Of a stretch of 39,644 nt of DNA, positions 32,401-39,644 are shown in pieces. The notes under the pieces are model-generated. The model worked only from the letters and a program-made list of their open reading frames with translations. It was not told the origin of the DNA and did no database searches. The DNA lies in contig CABURR010000015.1 in assembly GCA_902493985.1 (NCBI GenBank), positions 1-39,644 on the forward strand. Direction: 5' to 3'. Numbering within the stretch: position 1 is the first letter of the stretch; every line of letters starts with the position of its first letter. A program made the position numbers and the translations under genes. The stretch comes from an uncultured Collinsella sp. GTDB lineage: Bacteria; Actinomycetota; Coriobacteriia; Coriobacteriales; Coriobacteriaceae.

Positions 32401-33068
32401 GTCGCGGCCTTGCTTGCGCCCAGCGCCGCGCGATAGGCATCGGCGAGTGCCGAGGTATCGGCCTGGCCGCGCGCCACGCGCACGTCGTCCATACCGCCCG
32501 GCAGCTGGCTCGAGAGCTCCAGCAGCTCGCGCACCAGGCCCTTGATGGTGGTGCCGGCGCCAAAGGGACCGCCCTCGCCCGCCATGGGATACCAAGCGTA
32601 AAGGGCCTTGAGCGAGGCAGCGAGCTCGGGAGCAGCATCGGGTGCCGTCGCGCGGGCCAGCACATGCTCAACAGCCTGGTCCATAAGCTCGTCAGTATCG
32701 GTGAGCACCGTGAACTCGGGGTCGATGCCCAGCTCCAGCGCATGCGCGCGCAGGATACGCGAGCACATGCCGTGAATGGTCGAGATCCACGCGTCGTCGA
32801 CGGTCAGGGCCTCCTCGTCCATGCCCTCGTCGATGAGCGCGCGGCGCACGCGGTCACGGATCTCGGCCGCGGCATCTTTGGTAAAGGTAATGGCGAGCAC
32901 CTGGTCCAGATGCTCAACGAACGGACCGGACTCGGGCGAGAGCGCGTAGACGATGCGGCGCGTGAGGGTAAAGGTCTTGCCCGAACCGGCGCCCGCCGAG
33001 ACAAACAGCGGACGGTCGAGCGTTTTGACGATCTGCAGCTGCTGCGGCATCAAAGTCGAAAGATCCAT
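29436..33068 (-). CDS. addA: AddA-like UvrD/RecB-family helicase-nuclease
   Basis: A 1210-residue SF1A helicase with a C-terminal nuclease, processing double-strand DNA ends for recombination. Walker A AGAGSGKT lies at 25-32, Walker B IDEFQDTD at about 344, and motif V-like HASKGLEYP at about 700. The C-terminal PD-(D/E)XK nuclease core VIDYKTGG lies at about 1141. The middle (about 960-1040) has an Asp/Glu-rich stretch. The start is 3 nt beyond the addB-like stop, with AAGGAGG 12 nt upstream, so the two are coupled. Neighbour and domain layout favour AddA over AdnA/AdnB; the precise class would need a tree. Confidence 0.92.
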   Translation of the reverse strand: MDLSTLMPQQLQIVKTLDRPLFVSAGAGSGKTFTLTRRIVYALSPESGPFVEHLDQVLAITFTKDAAAEIRDRVRRALIDEGMDEEALTVDDAWISTIHGMCSRILRAHALELGIDPEFTVLTDTDELMDQAVEHVLARATAPDAAPELAASLKALYAWYPMAGEGGPFGAGTTIKGLVRELLELSSQLPGGMDDVRVARGQADTSALADAYRAALGASKAATEKAQTALDAIDAFEASGKTMADAARLMMSCTMPRASKAFPKEQVELLKAEAADAFINIVLACGGPALDALVGLARSVEAEYRALKAGQSALDNNDLLRMAYEALRDYPAIRAAYEGRFKMVMIDEFQDTDQMQVDLIRYLTGAGERALCTVGDAQQSIYRFRGAEVEVFRRQERKVGSTAASETVATTDAPAGELVKLVRNFRSHDEVLRYVARVFDGDNGGLMQGFLDLEASDGRKDALVADASRRQALFVAGGSTQERTQAKARAIAERFRALADAGQPQGGMVLLLGRMTNADVYAQAFRDQGLDCVIAGGSVFAQAAEVQTVRALVCALANPADTAQGLMPLLASPMFALGAQEFLALATKLDSETGETSRRNIDVGIMSDSDVPGLQDLPLVTRAREVLRYALRRVGRDSFAAIARDVVNASGWFVRLAQRGPEGKAIAANVLKALDAVAEAEAEFGNSPRSIALAFDRFLAGKEAPGALNEEGDGAVRIMTVHASKGLEYPVVAVAECFGVRKSSGAAQMGRVEGGAQVVALPARFDGVKLADGTFVKGDDVKKQFEHAFKGKGTSLWLPPELMEDVCATGSPAEAFARLRNDDLQLSLEERARLLYVAMTRARELVILAMDAGVSRGKVTAPTFDVETDLTYDVLRRILPTDALDMPQLDSDRLTFDNSKPGDYELISLADFTFGEQAFEANASLDAEGRLVRGDADTDAADDSASTIAPGPADPKPDSFELVYPQAVGVRMGICPYPARDSYSYSSIAAALHAETEDRAAEARVPMDESGDDAESDGSEMTDADVAAVEPVGNPMALGSAFHAACQWLIEMGADALPAARADALARLWRLTPEQRERFDVALDRWLKSSVRADLLVWPCIRAEVPFFSLGCEDEDIARYGAYAEGAIDALATNPADSSRALVIDYKTGGTPDETPEQLLEKHALQARVYADVLHKAGFAAVTVKFVRVEQANPAIFVEPAEPQVVTYNL

Positions 33069-33071
33069 GGT

Positions 33072-36000
33072 CTACACGTCCCTCCTTACAAACGTTCCTT
33101 CGTGGTTATACGAGCAGCGCGCATGCGCGGCCTGAGCCGACGTCGGGTCGACAGCGGCAACGTTGCCTGCCTCGAGCTCGCGCAGACGCTCGGCGATGCC
33201 GGCCTCCACGCGATCGAGCAGGGCGTCGAAGTCCATGCTGCCACCCTCGCCGGGGAAACCTTTCTTAAGGCCCGGGATGCGACCGTCGCCGCGCTCTTCC
33301 TCGAGCAGCTCGGCGCTCGCGGCACCGCGCAACGCCGGCTTGCCGCCCTTGGTCGAAAAGTAGAGCGCCGCGCGGGTGTCCAAATCCAGCGCCCGGCGCA
33401 TGGCCTGGGCGTAGATGAGCGTCTGGGTATGCGGCGGCAACCAGCGCGGGTCGTCAATGGGCGCCATGCCCGATTCCTCGTCGCGCACCGTGGGGTCGGC
33501 GAGCTTAAACTCCTCAACGCCCGTGCGATGCTTGTAGTCGATCACCACGGCACGATTCTCGGCGTCCACGTCCACGCGGTCGATGCGCCCGCCAAGCGGC
33601 CAGCCGGCATACTCGACCTTGAGCTCGTTGAAGGCAAACTCCAGGTAGCGCGGGGCAAAGGGGGCAAGCGCCTCGGACTCGTAGGCAAGCACGCCCTCCA
33701 GCTGCGGCAAGATCTCGGCCACCTGGCGCTCCTCCACCGCAGAGAGCGGCACCAGCGGGCCCTCCGTGCCTCGCTTGCCGGCGTGCTCGGCCAACGTCTC
33801 GTCAAAGACCTCGCGCAGCAGCTCCTGAGCGCGTGGCAGATTCTCGGGCGTCACGCGCTCCATGCCCTCCTGGGGCAGGCGGGCATGCAGGTGCTCCAGC
33901 ACGTCGTGGACAAAGTTACCCTTCTCCATATTTCCAAAGCCCGCATCGATGGACTGGGGCTTCACGCGGTACGAGACGAACCAGCATAGTGGGCACGTCG
34001 AGTACGCCTCAATCTGCGAGGCGGACGTCAGACGCGGCACGAGCGGTGCGCCCTCGCCCTCACCGTCGCGGCGGCGCAGGACCAGATACGGAATGGCTTC
34101 ATCGCTCAGATGCTGAGGAGCTTCGCAGGTCACGCGCTTGCACTCGATGCCCTCGCCGGCCGCTGGATCAAAATCAGCGACGATACCGCCCTCGCCCACG
34201 CACGCAACCTGGGCGGCGCCCGTGGCCTCGGCATGCGCTCGCAGCTCGGTCCACACGGCCGCCGGGTAGCACTCGCGCGCTTGGCGATCGTGCGTCACGC
34301 GGGCAAGCGCAACCGGGCCGCGCGCGGCCTGCATCGCGCGGCCAAAGCGCACGCGCAACAAGGCGGCAGGCTCAAGCGTCACACCGTTGCGATCTAACTC
34401 TGCCGTCAGCGTGGCCAGCGGGCCCTCCTCATGCGAGAGCGGATAGCTGTCCAGGTCGACGTCGGCAAACAGCACGGCATCGTAGCTGGCGGAGCACAGG
34501 GCTGCCGCATCGGCAAGCGACGCAAAGCGCACCTGGGCGCGCGGCGCGCGGTCGACCTCGCGCGTCTCGTAATCGTATGCGGCGCTGCGCTTGTCCACCT
34601 TGGTGCGAACGCCATCGAGCACGGGTACGGTCGCGGCCTGCGACACGTCAAGTGCGCGAGCGTCATTCATAAGGATGTCGATGGCATGTCGCAGCAGGGC
34701 GGTCTCCGCCTGGCGACGAGCCTGACCGTCAAGGCCTCCAAGGGCGCGATCGGGCAACGCCTCGGCGACGGCGAGCATTGCCTTGAGCGCCGTCACGGGT
34801 TTGTCGCGCCACAGCGCTTGGAACACATCCGAGGCCACGCACGGCACGTTCTTAAACCAGTTCTCATCACTGGCAGCCTTGCGCGTGCCCCTGACCTGGC
34901 CCTGCACGCTCTGCAGCAGGCTCTTGACGGCCGAGGTGGTCTTGCCGCGCGACAGGCGCATGTTCTTGTCGAAGGTGCGCGCATTGGCGGCATCAGCACC
35001 CGAAAGCGGACTGTAAATCCAGTCGGTAAGCTCCGGGGCGGGCCACCACTCGGTCTTGGAGGCGGTGCCCTCGTCGGCGGCCTTCATGCGCTCGATCAGT
35101 TTGGCGAGCGCCGTGAACTGCCTGCCCGCAATGGACTGGGAAAACGCCGTGAACTCGGTTGTCTCGGCCGCAATATGACGTGCCGCCAACCGGGCAGCGA
35201 GTTCACCGAACAGCTGGGGCGCCCGGGCAGACACCACGAGCACACGCACGGGGTCCGCGGACGCCGTAACACCGCCGTCGACCGCGGCGTTCTCACACGT
35301 TTTTACCAGCTCATCGATTGCATCCACATAGGCGTGGGCGCGGGCGTGAGGGCCGGCAACCTCTACAAAGGTAGGCTGAGCGGCGGACTTGGAGGCAGTC
35401 TGGGGCGCGGCGGCACCCTCCCCCAGCGGCGCGGCCTCAAACAGCACACCGCGAGCATCAAATGCCGCGGCAAGTTCCTCGCGCATCGCCGCCTGCTCGC
35501 GGGCAAGCAGCACAACGACCTCTCCCCCATTGTTCGCCACGGCGGACAGCAGCTCGAGCAGGCCGTGCGTAAACGACGTGATACCGCGCACACATACCGC
35601 GCGGGCGCACGCCGGAAGGTTGTCGGCCAGCACCTCGGCCATAAGGTCAGCCGCCTCGCAGGGCTCGACCATGCCTCGACGGTCCAAGCCGCTCGCATAG
35701 GCACTCAACAGCTCGAACACGCGAGCCTCGGCGTCACTCTTGGGCTCGGGCCGGCAAACGTCGCCGCAGCAGCGCTCGACACCCGTTCCCGCTACGCCCG
35801 GCAGCACATCGCGGGCCATGCGCGCGAGCATGCGCACCGTGCCCTGACTACGCGAAAGCGGCTGCAGGTCGGCATCGTCGCGACGGGCGATCATGTCCGA
35901 GAACAGCATCTGGCGCTGCATGTTGTCGACAAAGCTGCGGCCATCGCCCATAAGCTCCCACAGCGAACGAAGCCACGACGTGGGGGTTTTGTAGTCAACG

Positions 36001-36170
36001 CCCAGCGAGGCGCCAGCAACCGCAGCATCGTGACGGCACAGGTCGAGCTCGGCAAACGAGGGCGCCAACAGAACAGCGCGCCCGTGGCGGGCAACCAGGT
36101 CGGCGAGCAACGCCGCCTCGGCATCGCTCAAGTCCGTACCGGTATTGGTGGTATAGATTCGAACAGGCAT
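33072..36170 (-). CDS. addB: AddB-like PD-(D/E)XK nuclease subunit
   Basis: A 1032-residue partner of the AddA-like helicase. The N-terminal half is a divergent helicase-like fold. The usual Walker A GxxGxGKT is replaced by TTNTGTDLSD (about 7-16), so ATP binding looks lost. The C-terminal nuclease core VVIDYKHR lies at about 875. The iron-sulphur cysteines known in AddB are only partly kept: STCPLCWF is present before the nuclease, but the C-terminal cluster (usually three Cys) shows one, in HARCSYNHE. ATG 36170 has GGAGG 3 nt upstream, a close spacing. The name rests on operon position and domain type more than strong similarity. Confidence 0.85.
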   Translation of the reverse strand: MPVRIYTTNTGTDLSDAEAALLADLVARHGRAVLLAPSFAELDLCRHDAAVAGASLGVDYKTPTSWLRSLWELMGDGRSFVDNMQRQMLFSDMIARRDDADLQPLSRSQGTVRMLARMARDVLPGVAGTGVERCCGDVCRPEPKSDAEARVFELLSAYASGLDRRGMVEPCEAADLMAEVLADNLPACARAVCVRGITSFTHGLLELLSAVANNGGEVVVLLAREQAAMREELAAAFDARGVLFEAAPLGEGAAAPQTASKSAAQPTFVEVAGPHARAHAYVDAIDELVKTCENAAVDGGVTASADPVRVLVVSARAPQLFGELAARLAARHIAAETTEFTAFSQSIAGRQFTALAKLIERMKAADEGTASKTEWWPAPELTDWIYSPLSGADAANARTFDKNMRLSRGKTTSAVKSLLQSVQGQVRGTRKAASDENWFKNVPCVASDVFQALWRDKPVTALKAMLAVAEALPDRALGGLDGQARRQAETALLRHAIDILMNDARALDVSQAATVPVLDGVRTKVDKRSAAYDYETREVDRAPRAQVRFASLADAAALCSASYDAVLFADVDLDSYPLSHEEGPLATLTAELDRNGVTLEPAALLRVRFGRAMQAARGPVALARVTHDRQARECYPAAVWTELRAHAEATGAAQVACVGEGGIVADFDPAAGEGIECKRVTCEAPQHLSDEAIPYLVLRRRDGEGEGAPLVPRLTSASQIEAYSTCPLCWFVSYRVKPQSIDAGFGNMEKGNFVHDVLEHLHARLPQEGMERVTPENLPRAQELLREVFDETLAEHAGKRGTEGPLVPLSAVEERQVAEILPQLEGVLAYESEALAPFAPRYLEFAFNELKVEYAGWPLGGRIDRVDVDAENRAVVIDYKHRTGVEEFKLADPTVRDEESGMAPIDDPRWLPPHTQTLIYAQAMRRALDLDTRAALYFSTKGGKPALRGAASAELLEEERGDGRIPGLKKGFPGEGGSMDFDALLDRVEAGIAERLRELEAGNVAAVDPTSAQAAHARCSYNHEGTFVRRDV

Positions 36171-36252
36171 GGTCCTCCACTCAAACCGTTCGCAATAATC
36201 AATGCATCCATCCTACCCGCCCACGCGGACAGATTTGCCCCACGCCAACAGA

Positions 36253-36340
36253 TTTGATCCCTCGGGGACGGAGGAAAACGGATCACCGAGGGGTCAGTCT
36301 AACCCGGTGATCCGTTTTCCTCCGTCCCCGAGGGATCAAA
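36253..36340. repeat. 36-bp perfect palindrome upstream of the addB-like gene
   Basis: 36253-36288 pairs perfectly with 36305-36340 around a 16-nt loop. The arm contains CTCGGGGACGGAGG, and the left arm can also fold alone (GATCCCTCGG with CCGAGGGGTC, one G-T pair). Its outer edge merges with a minus-strand terminator at 36338-36364. Confidence 0.85.
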
Positions 36341-36364
36341 AAAACCGCCCCCGAAGGGACGGTT
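36338..36364 (-). terminator. terminator of the TrpR/YerC-like gene
   Basis: AACCGTCCC pairs with GGGGCGGTT around TTCG on the minus strand (one G-T pair), followed by seven T (36344-36338). It lies 27 bp after the gene's stop. Confidence 0.85.
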
Positions 36365-36390
36365 CTGCGCAATTCGTTTTTGCCGCTGGC

Positions 36391-36690
36391 CTACTCGCCA
36401 TCCTCCAGTTTGATGAGGATCTTGCGATAGCCACCATACTCGCCATTAAGCGCCTTGGACACGCGGCTCACCGTGGTGGACGAAGCGCCCGTGCGGGCCT
36501 GAACCTCAACATAGGGCTCGCCCTCATCCAGATAACGCGCGACCTGCAGGCGCTGAGAAAGATCGCAAATCTCGCGCGGCGTGCAGATATCGGTTAAAAA
36601 CGCCTGGATATCGTTCTCGTCGTCCAAAAGACTAAATGCGTGGACCAGCTGCTTGACATCAGGCTTGTCAAACATGTTCTCGATATTCAT
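36391..36690 (-). CDS. TrpR/YerC/YecD-family DNA-binding regulator
   Basis: A 99-residue helical protein of the TrpR-like YerC family. A helical N-terminus is followed by a helix-turn-helix (DLSQRLQVARYLDEG then TGASSTTVSRVSKAL, about 44-83), with the recognition helix at STTVSRVSKAL. Such proteins repress nearby or housekeeping genes; the target here is unknown. The ribosome site is weak (GGCGGTG), and an ATG a few codons later is possible. A promoter with a TACACT extended -10 lies about 100 bp upstream. The gene is isolated between terminators. Confidence 0.88.
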   Translation of the reverse strand: MNIENMFDKPDVKQLVHAFSLLDDENDIQAFLTDICTPREICDLSQRLQVARYLDEGEPYVEVQARTGASSTTVSRVSKALNGEYGGYRKILIKLEDGE

Positions 36691-37015
36691 CGATCACCGC
36701 CAAACCCGCCAAAAGGCATCGAAGTTGATACTGACATCGGGCATCGTTCGCCCGTTAATATGCAATAAAACTATGCATGGGCCATTTGCCCGTAGCAGTG
36801 TAGCACACCACCAAACTAAAGTGACAAGACTCTCTGTCAGCGGCACGTTTTTCAGGACGAACGCCGTTTAGAAACCGAATGCGCACGTAAGCTCCACGAA
36901 TATTTGAGACAATGGGCGCCCAAACACCGCGGCGCGCCCGCGCAACCATCCAAGTCGTCGCCGCAAGCCGCTTCACGCGACGCCAGCAACCCCGGCGCAA
37001 GAAAGGATTCACGCC
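36691..37015. other. 325-bp divergent intergenic region
   Basis: Between the TrpR/YerC-like gene (minus) and the YvlD-type gene (plus). It holds the possible minus-strand promoter above and a weak plus-strand extended -10 (TGAGACAAT at 36905-36913). No gene or strong repeat is seen. Confidence 0.4.
36797..36827 (-). promoter_or_regulatory. possible promoter of the TrpR/YerC-like gene
   Basis: On the minus strand TTGTCA (36827-36822), a 19-nt spacer and TGC-TACACT (-10 at 36802-36797, extended by TG). The spacer is longer than ideal. Confidence 0.4.
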
Positions 37016-37381
37016 ATGCGCTTTATGCTTAACTGGCTCTTCACCTCGATCGCCATCGCGATCGCCACGTTCCTCGTCCCCGGCATCCAACCTTTCGGCT
37101 TTGCCGAGGCCTGGGTCTGCTTTGCCTTTGTGGGGCTGTTCCTCAACATCGTCGATTCGTTCGTCAAACCGTTCCTCACGGTCATCTCGCTGCCGCTCAC
37201 GATCATTACGCTCGGCATTTTCCAGCTCGTGCTCAACAGCTTTATGCTGGAGCTCGCCAGCTACCTGTCGGTCAACCTGTTGGGCGTCGGCATCTCCATC
37301 GCCGGCTTTGGCTCGGCCTTTATGGGCAGCATCCTGGTGTCCATCATGCGCAGCATCCTCGATAGTCTTGCCGAAGAGTAA
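37016..37381 (+). CDS. YvlD-type (phage holin family 4-like) small membrane protein
   Basis: A 121-residue protein with four predicted membrane helices (about 5-22, 30-48, 55-80, 90-115) and the family's KPFLTVISLPLTIITLG segment. The database name refers to holins, but members are widespread chromosomal membrane proteins, often tied to envelope stress; no phage genes are near. ATG 37016 has AAGGA 8 nt upstream; a second ATG three codons later is possible. The gene ends in a strong two-way terminator. Confidence 0.88.
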   Translation: MRFMLNWLFTSIAIAIATFLVPGIQPFGFAEAWVCFAFVGLFLNIVDSFVKPFLTVISLPLTIITLGIFQLVLNSFMLELASYLSVNLLGVGISIAGFGSAFMGSILVSIMRSILDSLAEE

Positions 37382-37417
37382 AACGCCCCCAACACACAAA
37401 CGCATCGGACCAAATCA

Positions 37418-37454
37418 AAGGCCGCCCATCGCAAAAATGGGCGGCCTTCTTATT
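37418..37454. terminator. bidirectional terminator between the YvlD-type and Rrf2 genes
   Basis: AAGGCCGCCCAT (37418-37429) pairs perfectly with 37437-37448 around a 7-nt loop. The plus tail is CTTATTT; on the minus strand TGATTTGG follows, so it can serve both convergent genes. Confidence 0.85.
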
Positions 37455-37483
37455 TGCCAAGTCTCAGAAGGCAAGAAAATCTA

Positions 37484-37508
37484 CCATTTCCACCCCGTCC
37501 CCAAATGG
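37484..37508. repeat. hairpin with GGGACGG-type loop at the Rrf2 gene end
   Basis: CCATTT (37484-37489) and AAATGG (37503-37508) enclose a loop that reads GGGGACGGGGTGG on the minus strand. It lies 8 bp beyond the Rrf2 stop and shares its loop core with the elements at 25345 and 36253. Minus-strand TTTTC downstream may let it act as a weak terminator. Confidence 0.5.
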
Positions 37509-37516
37509 CAGGTGGG

Positions 37517-37945
37517 CTAGATAACGTAGTCGTAGCCATGGTTGGGAGCGACAAGTTGATCGAGCGTCACACCGTCGAGGTAGTCGTTGATGAGCTTGTC
37601 CAGGTTCTTCCACACGTCGAGCGTGGGGCACTCATCAGATCGCGAGCAGCCCTTGCAGTCGCCATCCAGGCAGGCGACCGGCGCCAGACTACCCTCGGTC
37701 AGGCGCAAGATCTCGCCCACCGTGTACTGTTCGGGCGGGCGCGTGAGCACATAGCCGCCGCCCTTGCCGCGCATGCCCGAGAGCATATTGGCGCGCACGA
37801 GCGTAGCCAAGATGTTCTCGAGATATTTCTCGGAAATCCCCTGTCGCGCCGCGATCTCTTTGAGCGGGATGCGGCCGGCCGCCTGGTGCTCGGCCAGGTC
37901 AACCATAACGCGCAGGGCGTACCTGCCCTTAGTAGAAACCAACAT
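37517..37945 (-). CDS. Rrf2-family transcriptional regulator (IscR/CymR type)
   Basis: A 142-residue regulator with an N-terminal winged helix-turn-helix (STKGRYALRVMVDLAEH, then EIAARQGISEKYLENIL at about 30-46). A cysteine cluster ACLDGDCKGCSRSDEC follows at about 92-106 (C-x4-C-x2-C-x5-C). IscR-like members bind an Fe-S cluster through three such cysteines; CymR instead senses cysteine supply with its cysteine synthase. Here it is divergent from cysK with 253 bp between starts, which favours a sulphur or cysteine role. The ribosome site AAGG lies 11 nt upstream of ATG 37945. Which signal it senses is not decidable from sequence. Confidence 0.9.
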   Translation of the reverse strand: MLVSTKGRYALRVMVDLAEHQAAGRIPLKEIAARQGISEKYLENILATLVRANMLSGMRGKGGGYVLTRPPEQYTVGEILRLTEGSLAPVACLDGDCKGCSRSDECPTLDVWKNLDKLINDYLDGVTLDQLVAPNHGYDYVI

Positions 37946-38062
37946 ATATATTGCTGCCTTTCGGTCTTTTAGTCCGTTGAAATTCTAGCCGAAAAACTGG
38001 CTTTGGAAATACCCGTTCCGGTCAAGATGGTTAATCGACTCGTAATAATCTTCTATTTCCTA

Positions 38063-38091
38063 TTGCATTACTAGGCTTTAGTGTCTACTAT
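38063..38091 (+). promoter_or_regulatory. promoter of cysK
   Basis: -35 TTGCAT (38063-38068), a 17-nt spacer, -10 TACTAT (38086-38091). The start would be near 38098, giving a leader of about 100 nt. CCTA/TAGG arms (38059-38075) around the -35 and TAGT/ACTA arms (38079-38090) at the -10 could be binding sites for the divergent Rrf2 protein. Confidence 0.6.
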
Positions 38092-38098
38092 GCTTGCC

Positions 38099-38142
38099 AA
38101 CAGCTAAACGAACAACCTATAGGGTTTATGGGTTTGGCTGTT
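38099..38142 (+). promoter_or_regulatory. stem-loop at the 5' end of the cysK leader
   Basis: AACAGCTAAAC (38099-38109) pairs with GTTTGGCTGTT (38132-38142), one T-G pair, with an inner AACC/GGTT stem. It starts at the predicted transcript start. It may stabilise the message or be regulatory; no known riboswitch was recognised. Confidence 0.45.
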
Positions 38143-38198
38143 AGACACGCCGTAAATCCACACGGCAACCAGCAACTTGAACACTTTGGAGGTTCACC

Positions 38199-39137
<939 letters not shown>

Positions 39138-39237
39138 GGGCCCGTCACTTGTCGATAGGCCCATGGCATGCCGGCCTACCCTCTCTTCTGGCCGCCTGAG
39201 CCCATCTCGTTAGGGTGTCCCACACGACGCCCGAACT

Positions 39238-39246
39238 TGCTACAAT
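39238..39246 (+). promoter_or_regulatory. extended -10 promoter just upstream of a terminator, before mnmA
   Basis: TGCTACAAT is an extended -10 (TGn plus TACAAT, five of six to consensus). No clear -35 is seen. The start would fall at about 39252-39254, right at the terminator hairpin. Confidence 0.5.
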
Positions 39247-39250
39247 GTCT

Positions 39251-39289
39251 GCGGCGCGGAACCAGCCTCCCGCGCCGCTTTTCTTTTTT
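39251..39289 (+). terminator. terminator between cysK and mnmA
   Basis: GCGGCGCGG (39251-39259) pairs perfectly with CCGCGCCGC (39270-39278), followed by a T-rich tail TTTTCTTTTTT. It ends cysK transcripts and lies 30 bp before the mnmA start. Confidence 0.88.
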
Positions 39290-39318
39290 GGCCACATGCC
39301 ACCAAGGAGAACCTCCCC

Positions 39319-39644
39319 ATGCACAACAAGCGCGTGCTCGTCGCCATGAGCGGCGGCGTCGATTCCAGCGTGACCGCGTACCTGCTCAAAAGCCAGGGCT
39401 ACGAATGCGTCGGTGCCACCATGCGCCTCACCTGCCCCGCGCCCGATCCCGCAACAGGCATGAGTAAGGTCGACCGCGACATCGCCGATGCAAAGGCCGT
39501 CGCCGAGCGCCTGGGGATACCCCACCATGTGCTCGACCTGCAGCAGACGTTCGACCACAGCGTTATCGAGCGCTTTGTGAACGCCTACCAGGAGGGGCTG
39601 ACGCCCAACCCGTGCATTATCTGCAACCGCCACATTAAGTTTGG
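39319..39644 (+). CDS. mnmA: tRNA-specific 2-thiouridylase (N-terminal part)
   Basis: The first 108 residues of a family of about 360; the gene runs off the window. It makes the s2U modification at the wobble position of certain tRNAs. The PP-loop SGGVDSS lies at about residues 11-17, and the conserved TPNPCIICN motif with its Cys pair at about 95-103. ATG 39319 has GGAG 9 nt upstream. A terminator and an extended -10 lie directly upstream, an unusual arrangement noted separately. Confidence 0.95.
   Translation, partial: MHNKRVLVAMSGGVDSSVTAYLLKSQGYECVGATMRLTCPAPDPATGMSKVDRDIADAKAVAERLGIPHHVLDLQQTFDHSVIERFVNAYQEGLTPNPCIICNRHIKF

Noticed and set aside
37016..37381. Prophage signal from a holin-type family name
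   Set aside because: There are no other phage genes; members of this family are common chromosomal membrane proteins.

Overview
The window looks like a chromosomal segment of a Collinsella-type gut bacterium (Coriobacteriia, Actinomycetota). This is inferred from the high GC content, strong GGAGG ribosome sites, the gene families present (C69 dipeptidase, desulfoferrodoxin-type superoxide reductase, AddAB-like repair genes, a LAxTG-anchored Tat substrate) and an actinobacterial/Gram-positive LexA box. The superoxide reductase and formate-tetrahydrofolate ligase fit an anaerobe. There are no tRNAs, rRNAs, insertion sequences, prophage or CRISPR arrays.

Layout. 1-5130 (minus strand): partial ABC1/UbiB kinase with a phasin-like partner, a C69 dipeptidase, and a translationally coupled fchA-folD pair for one-carbon metabolism. 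5589-10565 (mostly plus): a lipoprotein, a large Tat-exported PI-PLC-like surface protein, a small PH-like protein (minus) and an orphan YhcG/DUF1016 nuclease. 10989-14734: a zinc-ribbon protein (minus), a CDF metal transporter (plus) and a membrane protein with a heptad-repeat tail (minus). 14914-21695 (minus): fhs, the LexA-boxed ruvC-ruvA-ruvB operon, a degenerate NAD-synthetase homologue and a superoxide reductase. 21848-36170 (minus): a SWIM/SNF2 helicase, dnaE and addA/addB-like genes. 36391-39644: a TrpR/YerC-like regulator, a YvlD-type membrane protein, an Rrf2 regulator divergent from cysK, and the start of mnmA.

How the genes fit together. fhs, fchA and folD form a tetrahydrofolate one-carbon branch. 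This FolD lacks two residues needed for cyclohydrolase activity, so the coupled FchA probably supplies that step. ruvCAB, addAB-like genes, dnaE and the SNF2 helicase form a replication and repair group, of which only ruvCAB shows an SOS box. The Rrf2 regulator probably controls cysK.

The most unusual signals are two. One is the pair of altered enzymes: the FolD above and a NadE-like protein that has lost its glutaminase triad and its ATP-binding loop. The other is a set of long, often perfect inverted repeats in the gaps between minus-strand genes (3374-3603, 19072-19211, 25345-25455, 29361-29423, 36253-36340). Several of these share a GGGACGG loop core, and the one at 25345-25455 is organised like a REPIN.
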